From Fragosphaeria purpurea (lineage: Eukaryota; Ascomycota; Sordariomycetes; Ophiostomatales; Ophiostomataceae): a DNA stretch of 64,000 nucleotides. Shown here piece by piece: positions 53,960 through 64,000 of the stretch. The position numbers and the translations under genes are program-made. The stretch spans positions 3,038,001 to 3,102,000 of the forward strand of contig PCDL01000011.1 of the NCBI GenBank assembly GCA_002778095.1, in the 5' to 3' direction. The number at the start of each line of letters is the position of its first letter. Position 1 is the stretch's first letter. The notes beneath the pieces are model-generated. The model worked only from the letters and a program-made list of their open reading frames with translations. It was not told where the DNA came from and did not search any database.

Positions 53960-56573
53960 ATGAGCGGGCAGACGCCGCAAGACCGAGACGGCGGAGCGGG
54001 CGGCAACGGCCGACAGTCCATCGGCGCGACCAACAACGAACGGGGGCATTTGCGAAACAGCAGCGGAAGCGCGCGACCGACCTTTACCTTTCGCGACAGC
54101 AGAGTGAGTTTTTGGGATGAGACCAGACGAGTGCAGGTTTTCGTACAAGAGTAGGCTAACAGTACAGATGGGAGCATCGCGCACGGCATCGCTGCAGCCT
54201 TCCTACAATTTGTTCACGGGAGAAACTCCGACCGGCCGACCCGGTCAACAGGCGGCGGCAGCAACAGCTCGCCAACAACAACGACATACCCCCGTACGAC
54301 CGTCACCGTCACGGCACAGCGCCGTGCCCGACACGCAGTCCCTCGGCGCTCCGTCGTCCTACCGCGCCGCATCGCACGAGAGCAGCAAGGAGAACATGGC
54401 GCCGCCCGACGCCGACGAATACGAGGCGCAGCGGCGGCGCACGGAGGCGCTCAAGGCCGAGGTGGGCACGCTGCGGTACCAGGTCAACACGTTCCAGCAG
54501 GAAAAGGAGCTGGCGCGGCTGCAGCACGACGCCGAGCTGCGGGACGCCCGGCGCAAAGCCGAGGACGACTTCAAGCAGCGGCAGGCCGCCGAGGCCGCGC
54601 GCGCCGCGGCCGAGCGGCAGCGCGACAGCCTGCAGAACGAGATCGCGGCGCTGCGTGGCGACCAGGACGCGCGCCAGGCGGACCTGGCGCGGCAGCTCCG
54701 CGAGGCGCGGTCCGAGGTGCAGGCGCTGCGCGAACAGCTCGCCGACGCGGACGCCAGCGCCGCGGAGGCCGCGCGCGCCCACGGCAAGCGGCTCACGGAC
54801 CTGCAGGCGCAGCTGGCCGCGGCGCAGCGTGGCGTGCGCGAGCAGGCCGAGGCGCAGGCGGCCCAGGACGCGGCGCGGCAGCGCGCCGAGACACAGGCGC
54901 GCGACGCGGCCGCACGCGTCGGCGACCTCGAGGCCGAGGTGCTGCGGCTCAAGGCGCAGACGGGCGACGCCGCCACGATGGCGGTGATCCGGCGCGAGCT
55001 GACGGACCAGGTCAGCCACATCCGGGCGCTCGAGGCGACGAACCGCGACCAGCTGACGGAGCTGCGCCACCTACGGCAGACGCACAAGGCCGTGGCCATT
55101 GTCGAGGAGGAGAAGCGCGCGCTCGAGCGCAAGCTGCTCAGCGCGCAGCAGCTCGAGCAGGAGCTGGCCGAGGAGCGCCTGCAGCACCAGCGGCTGGAGA
55201 CGGAGCACCGCGCGTGGGCCGCCTACCTGCAGCCCGCAGACGGCCACGACAGTCAGGGTCCCCAGGAATTCGACTCGCCCGCGGCCGTGGCCAAGGCGTT
55301 GATGGAGGAGCGGTACCGCACGGCGGCGCTGACGGAGAAGGTGGGCGCGCTCGAGTCCGAGATGGCGCAGCGCAACGCCGACCTGCGGTCGCTCGCTGCG
55401 GAGAAGAGCGAGGCCATGGCGGAGCTCACACGGCTCAAAGCCACTGCCACCGCCGCCGGTGACGACGTGGCGGCCGTGAGCGGAGATGCCGCGGGTGTGT
55501 TCAACAATACCGCCGGCGACAAAAGCCGCGCACGGCTGGAGCGCCAGCGCGCGCTGGCCGTGCGGGAAGTCACGTACCTGCGCGCACAGCTCAAGGCGTT
55601 CGACACCGAAGATAGCACCTTCCACCCAGAGCAGTTCGACCAGCAGAAAACGGACCGCATCCAGGAGCTCGAAGCGCTCGTCGACCAATACCGGGCGGAG
55701 GCGGCGCAACTGCACACCGATCTGTCCGCGCAGGAGGCAGCGGCAACGGCAGCGGCAGCGGCACCCACGCCGCGGGCCGGCACCAAACGGGCACGACCCA
55801 GCGACGACGACGAGGACGACGAAGACGAGGACTCCGGCCAGGTCGCGCGCAAGACGCGCGCACTGCGGGACGAGCTGGCGGCGGCACGCACGGCGCTGCG
55901 GACGCGCGAGACGGAGCTGGCCGTGGCGCGCGAACAGCTGGCCGCGGCGCAGCAGGCGGCGAGCGTGCGTGTGCTGGCGTTGCGGTCAAACCCGACAGCG
56001 GACCACGCGGCCGTCAAGCGGGCGACGCTGGAGGCGCTGCAGCAGGAGAACGCCGAGCTGCTGGCGCACATCCAGGCGGCAGCAGGACACAACAACCAGG
56101 ACCAGGGGCAACCAAGCTACGACACCGTCCCGCTGTCGGCGTTGGCGGCGGCGCAGCGCGCGGTGGCGGAGGCGCAGCAGGAGACGGCAGCGGCGCACAA
56201 GACGGCGCGGCGGCTCAAGGAGGTGTGGGCGGCCAAGTCGGCCGAGTTCAAGGAGGCCGTCGAGAGCACGCTGGGGTGGCACGTGGCGTTCATCCCCAAC
56301 GGCAAGATGCGCGTGGAGAGCGTGTACCACGCGAGCCAGACGGACGCGCACGAGGCGAGCATCGTGTTCGACGGCGAGCGCGGCACGATGAAGGTGGGCG
56401 GCGGCCCGCGGAGCGCGTTTGCGCAGCGGATCGACGACCAGATCCGGTTCTGGGTGCGGGAAAAGGGGTGCATCCCGGGGTTCCTGGCGGCGCTGACGCT
56501 GGAGTTTTACGAGGAGCAGGCGCGCAACGGGAGCAGCGGCGGCGGCGGCAAGGCACCCGAGGACGAGCGGTAG
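53960..56573 (+). CDS. mad1: Spindle assembly checkpoint protein Mad1
   Basis: Two exons are inferred (53960-54103 and 54168-56573), giving 849 residues. The 64-bp intron has GTGAGT and GCTAAC...ACAG. Exon 1 encodes a Gly/Asn-rich start ending in TFTFRDSR, and exon 2 continues with MGASRTASLQPSYNLFTGE, a conserved Mad1 N-terminal block. From about residue 105 to 760 the protein is one long coiled coil with heptads rich in Ala, Arg, Glu and Gln. An acidic break (DDDEDDEDEDSG) precedes the later coils. The C-terminal head is clear: STLGWHVAFIPNGKMRVES, SIVFDGERGTMKVGG and FWVREKGCIPGFLAALTLEFY. Mad1 binds Mad2 and Bub1 at unattached kinetochores and nuclear pores. Confidence 0.94.
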
Positions 56574-57156
56574 CAGCAGCGGTCGAGGGGATGTGGCTGG
56601 TTTGTCCTTATACTTCATGGGGATTTAAGGAAAAAAAGAAAAGAGCGACAGCGAGATACGCATATGCACATGTTGACAACGGCGCGGCGTTTTCTACTTT
56701 GACTTTCAAATGCTTTGCATAATTCACTTTTTAATGAGCATGGTTGCCGTTTCGCTACGTGAATGACCCTGACGTGGACATGCTCGGTTGTGCCGTAGGC
56801 TTTTTCGTCCGCCGTCTCCGTGGTCCCGGCATACACCCCCAACTCGGGCCCGGGCTGGACCAAGGACGGCGGTCCGCCCGGGCGATATCAACGTTCAACA
56901 TGGATCCTCAGTCTCTGCTGTTGTGTCAACTTGGGAAAGACGTAAAAAAAGCCAACAAACGCATTTTTCTTGCCAACGCCCATCACCACATCAACCACCC
57001 ATCTCGACTGGCCGTGTTGACATCGGCCGCGTCGGACACGCTTCTCCGTGGCACCAAAATCAAAGGGACGACTGCGTACGAACACTGTGTGGAGCAACGG
57101 AAAACCGGTGCCAGGAACGAACAAAACCTTTCGCTGTTTTGAAAAGCGGACAAGCG

Positions 57157-57259
57157 GTACCTGTCCGTACGCCCACACTTGTACAGTACAACGTCCACGG
57201 CTGCCTCGTAAGTACAATTACTCATACAGGTACGACGGCCCCGTTCCAGTACGAAGTAC
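57157..57259. promoter_or_regulatory. GTAC-dense cluster, left
   Basis: GTAC occurs at 57157, 57167, 57181, 57186, 57212, 57230, 57249 and 57256: eight in 103 bp, where less than one is expected. The function is unknown. Confidence 0.35.
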
Positions 57260-60200
57260 TATTACCTGTCGCTTTTTGCCTCGTATACATACGAAGGCCA
57301 CTGGGGCAAATCGCTGAGACGCCTTGGCGCGGTTTAGAGCGCCCCTTGGGAACTCCTGCTTGTGTGCTAAACTAGGCCCGTTTGCCGTTTACGGTTGGTG
57401 TCTCGAGGCGTGTGAGCGGGTACGACATTTGTTGCGATGTTGCCTCAGGAGGATGTTGGTTCAGCAGCGCCTCACTTTACTTTGACGTTCCCGTCTCAGT
57501 TCCGACTTCTTGTCTCGTGTACCTGACACCGGACAACGGCTCAACGACAGACAAGAGTTCATTCGGGGGCACGTCTAGCAAAGACAAAAGAAGCTCCTTG
57601 AACAGCGGCTGGGAGACTTGACCTGCAAAACCTTTGCTCCCCACGGACTGCCTTGCCGAACATCCGCACAAGGCGGCACACGAGCCAACGCAGGCTCGGA
57701 CGGACGACCAGAACGCCCGACGACCCGCCCGGCTACGGCGCCAGGACGGGGGTGCTTTTCCAGCGTAGGCTGTTACGACACGCCTACGGAGCATTCGTAT
57801 TCGCACTCCGATGTCCACTATCCGTCGTCCTGCATAGGTGGTCCCCACACATGACATATGCCAAGTCTGTAGGGAGAGAAGCCACCATACAGAAGGGAGA
57901 GGGGAACGGAAAACCGTCCATTTTTGCGGGCCTTTTTGTCTACGGCGGGTACTTGCCATGCACTGTACGTCGTACAGGTTGGTCTCCAGGATGGTCCCCA
58001 GGATGTGATGGTTCCAGGAGCATGTCAAAGGCTTGTTCTGTTGTGTGCAAGAAGTGATGACCATCAATCTATTCCAACAGCTGGACTGTCCTTAGACAGG
58101 TCCGTCGTTTCGTACAAGGTGGCCGAGACAACGGACCGCAGCAAACACTTTCGGCCGTCCCGTCCGGGCCAAGACCACCACCGCCATCCCTTTCGGTGGT
58201 TTGCGCGGCGCCACCTCTTTTCCTGGCTCCCCCTTCGTGCCGGCGTGTAGGAGGAGCGGGGCTTATTGCGCCCCCTTGTGTTGCGTCGTCCAACTTCGTC
58301 CAAACGAACCACGGCGGGTAACGGTTGGAGGTTCAATGTAGGCCACGGTAATATCACATTGAACAACAAGTCGTCTGTACCATGCAAGTGCTCTTGATTT
58401 CTTCTCAAAGAACTATAACGGAACGATCGACTCTATGCGGGACGCGGCCGGGTTGTGCGGCCTTCTTGCCCCGGCCTGCAATAATATGCATCACGAGCAG
58501 AGACGGGAATATGATGCGTTGGCCAAAGCAAAGATAAGGACAGGAAGGTGAGATTCTTTCGTGAACCAATGTACGGAATATGTACAACATAATGCTTTTG
58601 TATGTTTCCTCCCGGCGTTGCTTTTGCTCGCCAGCAGATACGATGTGTGCTCGCGATTGGACTGTCCCATATCAATTTACGAGGACGGCTTCCGCACGTC
58701 AACTTTATTCCGAGACGCAGAGGCTGGAAAGCGGGGAGGACGGACAGCCCAAAGCAAAACAAGGCAAAAAAACATTCCCCCAAAAGGGCGTGCAGGTGGG
58801 CCAAGGCATGTGAGTGCGGTTTGCTGCCTCTTCAGGCGGAGGTCAACACCCTCTTTTGCCGTCAACGACGAAGGAAAAGATGATAGATGACAGACGATAG
58901 ACGACGAGCAGAGGGCCCGCAACGAATTGAGCAAGCCTGAGGAAGGGCAACAGGGCGCACAATTGTGCGTGAATGGGCAGTGCTATCATCCAACGTCTCA
59001 GCCCCTTGTGCCTGTTGTCCTTTTTTCAATGTTTCATTGGGGAACCTTTTTTGACAGAACCAAAAAGCCTCAAGCCATTTCTTTGAAAAGGCAGAAGAAA
59101 TACGACCTTACCAGTCCTCAAAGGGACAAACACAGGTGTCGGGCCGTCGGTACGGCTGAAACTGATGTTCTCTCTTTATTGCCAATATTGGGGATGTTTC
59201 TCCAGAGGCGAGTTGACATCTGACGATGAAACAAGGATTTACAGTGGAACACAAAAGATACGAATAGAGGAAGTTCCATTGGGTACGATAGGGCAAAAAG
59301 GGGTCCAGCATGCAGACCAATAGGTGGCACAACATTACAGGAAACGGGCAGAACGAAAAAGGGGAAACGAGAAAGGGAACGAAACTGCAACGCAAGAAAG
59401 ACGTGTCCAAAAAGAGGAAAACACAGACAACCCTTTTTGCAGGCAATTCAGCCGTCTTGTTGTTCAAAAGCAATGTGTAAAAAAAGGGGAAAGTTCATGA
59501 TAGAAATCAAAGCAAGGCAGAAGCACTCTTGTCACGAATTGGTCGTTCTGATTGTTTTCCCTTCGTTTGTTGTTCGTCGTTGCTTTTCGTTTCGTTTACT
59601 CGTTTCGTCGATCAACGTTTGCATTCAATTCAACTGCCGCATGGCCTACTTTGGAGGACGTGCCAAGTCGGCCGCTCGGCTCCAAAATGCCACAACAAAA
59701 CGCCAACGGAAGAAAATAATCTGTCATATAAAACGCCAACATGCCTGTTTTTGGCCTTCGGCATGCCGCATTGAAACTGGAAAAAACAGGAAAAGCGTTT
59801 TATTGCAGGAGGAAAATGCCACCCATCACTAGAAACGGGTGATGCCGTGGCCCGTCTTCATGTCGTGAGACGGCGCACGACATATGGAGTGATACGGCCG
59901 TTTCTTGACCACGTCGTCCATGCCGTCAAACAACCTGTTTCGACATTGTGCGTCTTGTTTTCGGGACGCCATGTCTCGTCGCACTTCCCTGTTGGCATCT
60001 TGGCGAAAATTCAATGCAACTTTGTCTTACAATTCCAATATACGAGTACATCCGTGGCAAGAAAACGGTACCGGGGCCCTGCAGGCCTTTGCAGCGCCCT
60101 GCTCGGTTTCGTGCAGGCTGTTCCGCTGCCAGCTGCCCGTTCAGGCCAATGAACCAGGTGTGTCCGTCCTCTGCTGTCGCTGCAGCTGCACCGCTGATCA

Positions 60201-61559
60201 ATGAATGGTCTGTTTTTTTCGTCATCGACAGGCGCTGTCCCCCCTGTAAGAGTAGGGATCGACAACCCGCCCGTTCGCTTGTCAAAGGCTGTGCTGTGTG
60301 CATTCCCTGTTTTCTTGATATCACGGTTGTGTGCTGGCCATTGTGGTTCGCTGGCTGTCCGCCTGGCCTCGTCTACGGACGTAATATACGTGCCCTGTTT
60401 CGCGTAGCATGGTGAACTGTCTTCTGTTCCTGATGTCCGTGTTTTCGTCCGTTGTTATCACAGCGCAGTGCACATCGTAGACATAATACTCTGTACAGAA
60501 GAACGCATCCTGCTTTTCCCGCTGCATCTCCGTCGACGTCACGACAGAGGAAAGGCCCGCCAATGGAAGGCCAGGTCCGCCGCGCCCGCAGGATGTCGGA
60601 ACGAATGAGAAACCATCAGAGACCGACGGTGGGAACCAGCTTGTGGACCCCTGTTGGCGCCATAACCGAGTGGGAAAACGGAAAAGGACCCTGCAGCACA
60701 GCCCGTCGGACGGAAGAATCCTCGCCCTCGTACGTCGTATGTGCGCTGTAATTACAGTGTGACGGGGTGCAGACGGTCTGACGGCACAGCACAGGCCACG
60801 ATAACGGTTCTGACCAATACAGAGAGAAGAACAAAAAGCGTGAACAGAGAAAAGCGTGCAATGAACACAAGGCGGCAAATAGGTTGAGCCGTCCGATACA
60901 AAGAAAAAGACGCTATCGAGGCAAAAAGCGGCCGCTGTCTGACAAAAAGGGCCAACCATCCCGTATTTCTTTCGTACGAGTACATAGCGGTTTTTCCTTG
61001 TTCGGTATGCCCTGTCGACGACAATTGTTCAAAATGCACGTACTCAATTCATCGTGGCAGCATTCCTTCCTTCTTTGTCTGCCTTCGTAATTATGACGCA
61101 ACTGTTTCATTTTGTTTGGGTTCGTGCATAACCCCCCCCTGTTCTTCGCAAAAGAGGAAGCTGCGACTCGGCCAAGAAGAGGAGGGGACGACCATGGAGA
61201 AAACCGGACAGAGAAAAAAGCGGGTCGACGGGGCACGTTGAGCGAATTAGCGGTTGGCCATAGCAGCGAGATAGGTACGCAACCAGTAGGATCCCCTGGC
61301 ACGGCCACTGTGGATCGTGAAACAGCGCGGAATGGCGCTTGTCGTTCGCTATTTTTTTTTGCTAGGGCCGATTGCTGAAGCGATTTGTTTGAGGCAGCCA
61401 CACGCACTGTGCGCAGCACTATATGTGAGCGTTGTACACAGTGTACGACACTGTGCTAACAAATCCACGGCGCCATCGGATTCCGCGCTAGTCCGCGCTA
61501 TCTCATTACCCCGTTCCGATGACGACAAGGCGCTGCGCAAAAAGCCGCCTTGTGCGTTT

Positions 61560-61608
61560 GTACCTTTGTACCGATGTACCTCGAGTACCTTGGTACCCTC
61601 GGAAGTAC
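61560..61608. promoter_or_regulatory. GTAC-dense cluster, right
   Basis: GTAC occurs at 61560, 61568, 61576, 61585, 61593 and 61605, mostly as GTACC, with a period of about 8 bp. It lies about 580-630 bp upstream of the mannitol-1-phosphate dehydrogenase ATG. The function is unknown. Confidence 0.4.
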
Positions 61609-61917
61609 CTCCCATGGCTTTTGTCTCCTTCCCGTTTCTCTCGCATTGCCTTTTTCGGGACAACGACGACAACGCCACGGCAAACTCAACTTACACGCCT
61701 TTGTTGGCGTCTGTTTTACTATTTCTTTTTTTTTGCCTTCCTTTTCGCCTTCCGCCTTTGCTCGTCTCCAGCCCACACACATGTAAAAGTACTAAGAACC
61801 CACTTTTTGGCCTCTAACCGACTTAGTCCTTCGTTCAACTACGTCGTCCACGACGCACTCTGTGGCGCTGGCTCTGCGTCCGCTTTCTTTGTGTTTCTGT
61901 GTTTTCCACCATATAGA

Positions 61918-61925
61918 TATAAAAG
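61918..61925 (+). promoter_or_regulatory. TATA box of mannitol-1-phosphate dehydrogenase gene
   Basis: TATAAAAG lies 273 bp upstream of the ATG. The sequence between is rich in C and T and contains CCTCTACAATCCTCTC-like stretches, typical of leaders of highly expressed fungal genes. Confidence 0.6.
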
Positions 61926-62190
61926 ATGCCCGCCATCCCTTCTCTCCTTTGTGCTCGATCGTAAAGTTCCTGAACCTAAAAACGTCATCCTTACCTACAA
62001 ATACCAAACACACTAGGCGCATCCAGCCGAATCTTATTTCTTCTGATCGACATCTTTATATCATCTTGGTGTCCGGCGACCTACTTACCATTCGCCATCC
62101 TCTACAATCCTCTCACCTAGAACAATTGTCTCTCTAGAACCACATTCTCTCTTCCTATCTCTCCTTCCTAACACCTCCCACATCTCCACA

Positions 62191-63426
62191 ATGTCTTCAC
62201 AACAACATAAAAAGGCTGTCCACTTCGGTGCCGGCAACATCGGCCGCGGCTTCGTCGCCTGCTTCCTGCACAACTCGGGCTACGAGGTCATCTTTGCCGA
62301 CGTCAACGCCGAGATCGTCGACCAACTCAACCGGGAGCCGTCCTACCACGTCTACGAGGTCGGCGCCGACGGCACCACCGAGACCACCATCACCAACTAC
62401 CGCGCCCTCAACTCCAAGACCCACGAGGCCGACGTAATAGACGCCGTCGCCACCGCCGACCTCGTCACCTGCTCCGTGGGCCCCAACATCCTCCGCTTCA
62501 TCGCGCCCGTCATCGCCAAGGGCATCGACCGGCGCAGCGAGGACCGCGCCCCGCTCGCCGTCATCGCCTGCGAGAACGCCATCGGCGCCACCGACACGCT
62601 GGCCGGCTTCGTCCGCGACAACACGCCGGCCGGCCGCCGCGGCGACGCCGACGCCGAGGGCGGCCACGCCCGCCGCGCCCGCTACGCCAACTCCGCCATC
62701 GACCGCATCGTGCCCGCGCAGGACGCGGACGCGGGCCTCAGCGTGCGCCTCGAAAAGTTCTACGAGTGGATCGTCGACCGCACCCCGTTTGCGCACCCGG
62801 CGGCAGCCGACGCCGGCATTGCGGCCGTCGAGCCGCCAGCCATCCACGGCGTCCAATGGGTCGACAACCTCGCGCCGTACATCGAGCGCAAGCTCTACAC
62901 CGTCAACACGGGCCACGCCACGGCGGCGTACCACGGCTACCACCGCAAGAAGCGCACCGTGCACGACGCCCTGCAGGACCGCCGCATCCACGACCACGTG
63001 CACCGCGCGCTCGAGGAGACGGCCGACCTCATCACGAGCAAGCACGGCATCGACCCGGACCACCAGGAGGCGTACGTGCAAAAGATCGTCGCGCGCATCA
63101 GCAACCCGCACCTCGAGGACGTCGTCGAGCGCGTCGGCCGCGCGCCCCTGCGCAAGCTGTCGCGCCACGAGCGCTTCGTCGGCCCGGCCGCTGCGCTGGC
63201 CGCCCAGGGCAAGTCCTGCACGTACCTGCTGGAGGCGGCCGAGATGGCGTTCCGGTTCCAAAACGTCGAGGGCGACGACGAGTCGCACGAGCTGGCCGCG
63301 CTGATGGCGGGCAAGGAGCCCGCCGACGTCGTGCGCGAGGTGTGCGGCCTGCGCGACGACGAGGCGCTGTTCCCGCGCATGGTCGACATTGTGGCGCGCG
63401 TGCAGGCGGACTCGATGGACGACTGA
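62191..63426 (+). CDS. mpd1: Mannitol-1-phosphate 5-dehydrogenase
   Basis: This intronless gene encodes 411 residues from an ATG preceded by CACA (good fungal start context). The NAD-binding motif GAGNIGRGF lies at residues 13-21 after KAVHF. VIFADVNAEIV, TCSVGPNILRF and VIACENAIGATD are typical of the family. IHGVQWVDNLAPYIERKLYTVNTGHATAAYHGY (given here in summary as residues about 219-250) contains the Lys-x5-Asn-x2-His signature of polyol-specific long-chain dehydrogenases. The enzyme interconverts fructose-6-phosphate and mannitol-1-phosphate with NAD(H). The protein is about 20 residues longer than usual because of a charged insertion (RRGDADAEGGHARRARY) near residue 150. Codon use is strongly biased to C-ending codons, suggesting high expression. 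Confidence 0.96.
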   Translation: MSSQQHKKAVHFGAGNIGRGFVACFLHNSGYEVIFADVNAEIVDQLNREPSYHVYEVGADGTTETTITNYRALNSKTHEADVIDAVATADLVTCSVGPNILRFIAPVIAKGIDRRSEDRAPLAVIACENAIGATDTLAGFVRDNTPAGRRGDADAEGGHARRARYANSAIDRIVPAQDADAGLSVRLEKFYEWIVDRTPFAHPAAADAGIAAVEPPAIHGVQWVDNLAPYIERKLYTVNTGHATAAYHGYHRKKRTVHDALQDRRIHDHVHRALEETADLITSKHGIDPDHQEAYVQKIVARISNPHLEDVVERVGRAPLRKLSRHERFVGPAAALAAQGKSCTYLLEAAEMAFRFQNVEGDDESHELAALMAGKEPADVVREVCGLRDDEALFPRMVDIVARVQADSMDD

Positions 63427-64000
63427 GGGCGCGTCTCCTCTCAAAGAGTTTTGTTTTTATATTTTCCCACATTCATGCACCCAGAAGACAGGGATCTTGT
63501 GGGTAGATTTGGCGTCCATTTTAGGGGTTTTATGGATTGGCTTTTTGTCCTTTCCGGGTATGTCACCACGGTAATCCACCGTTGAAAGACAAGCGAAGCA
63601 TCGGTTTCGAACAGAAGAAAGAACGAAGCAGAAAAAGAGAAAGGAAAAAAAAGAAGGTGGACAATTCCTGTATGAAGGGATAGACCATCTGAGGGAACGT
63701 TGGGTGGCACTTCTGTTTTTGTTTTTCATCTATCTTTTTTTTTGTCTTTTCGATAGCATTATACCGGGCACTTTAGAGTACAGCGAAATGAATGAGTTAC
63801 GTCTTTATCCAAGCATATTTGAATCCATGGCTGCGTGTGACATGAAAATGCCAATCCGTCAATACAACACGCCCATGATACTTCTTGTTGATTCATAGTG
63901 TTGCTTTCCTCTTGTCATTTAAGCTCTGAAGAACAGAACACCGCAGATATCCTGCAGAAACCACCAGATCGGAAACCAACGAGAAATTAGGTTTTTCTTT
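63427..64000. other. 3' flank of the mannitol-1-phosphate dehydrogenase gene
   Basis: Terminator region and non-coding sequence up to the window end. No gene is supported. Confidence 0.45.

Larger units (their letters stand above)
56574..62190. other. 5.6-kb region without a supported gene
   Basis: This is the longest gene-free stretch in the window, between mad1 and the mannitol-1-phosphate dehydrogenase gene. Open frames are at most about 195 codons, overlap one another on both strands, and carry no recognisable domain. The base composition is near balanced, not AT-rich, so it does not look like a RIP-mutated transposon. Two dense clusters of GTAC lie at 57157-57259 and 61560-61608. No tRNA or 5S rRNA was seen. 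It may contain a long upstream regulatory region or a non-coding transcript. Confidence 0.5.

Noticed and set aside
57382..60415. Several open frames of 80-155 codons in the gene-free region
   Set aside because: They overlap on both strands, lack motifs and do not join through plausible introns into a known protein.
62197..63444. 415-codon open frame antisense to the mannitol-1-phosphate dehydrogenase gene
   Set aside because: It mirrors a highly biased coding sequence, is rich in Val/Asp/Gly/Ala and has no motif.
1..64000. CRISPR arrays, rRNA genes, intact transposons
   Set aside because: No regularly spaced repeats, no rRNA sequence, and no transposase or reverse transcriptase motif were seen.

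Overview
The window is nuclear DNA of a filamentous ascomycete, most likely a Sordariomycete. Short introns (54-96 bp) with GT..AG ends and CTAAC/CTGAC-like branch sites interrupt most genes. Coding regions are GC-rich with many G/C third positions. The gene set is typical of such fungi: mannitol-1-phosphate dehydrogenase, Mcr1, Tam41, Mad1, Syp1, listerin. There is no operon-like layout, no CRISPR, no rRNA and no intact transposon. I infer 23 protein genes, one of them cut by the left edge, and one tRNA-Thr. Splice sites were chosen by hand from reading frame and family motifs.

Layout. 1-7.7 kb: 3' end of a CDK-activating-type kinase, a SET-domain gene with an N-terminal signal-like segment, mcr1, an isolated tRNA-Thr(AGT), and an Ayr1-like short-chain dehydrogenase. 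8.4-14.2 kb: four same-strand intronless genes, each with a TATA box, encoding divergent members of an uncharacterised protein family; the first carries a long Pro/Glu/Trp repeat. 15-19.9 kb: metabolic genes, namely an IlvD/Edd dehydratase of the sugar-acid type, a small Dabb-domain protein and an AKR7-like aldo-keto reductase. 20-31.8 kb: a nucleolar L1-domain ribosome-biogenesis protein divergent from a Tos4/Plm2-like FHA protein, a small low-complexity protein, and a large mitochondrial-type protein with NEPDG repeats. 33.8-44.4 kb: listerin (ribosome quality control), a CoA-binding protein and the endocytic F-BAR protein Syp1. 44.9-56.6 kb: an unusual FHA-kinase-(APSES-like)x2 protein, a nuclear-looking protein with a triplicated unknown module, Tam41 and the checkpoint protein Mad1. 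56.6-62.2 kb: a 5.6 kb stretch with no gene that I can support. 62.2-63.4 kb: mannitol-1-phosphate dehydrogenase.

Points of most interest. The tandem family at 8.5-14.2 kb and the kinase fused to two APSES/KilA-N-like segments are the best candidates for poorly described biology. The triplicated-module protein at 48.3-50.3 kb is next to, and divergent from, that kinase. The region upstream of the Tos4-like gene is dense in ACGCG (MCB) cores, which fits a G1/S-regulated gene. The gene-free region before the mannitol gene contains two dense GTAC clusters.
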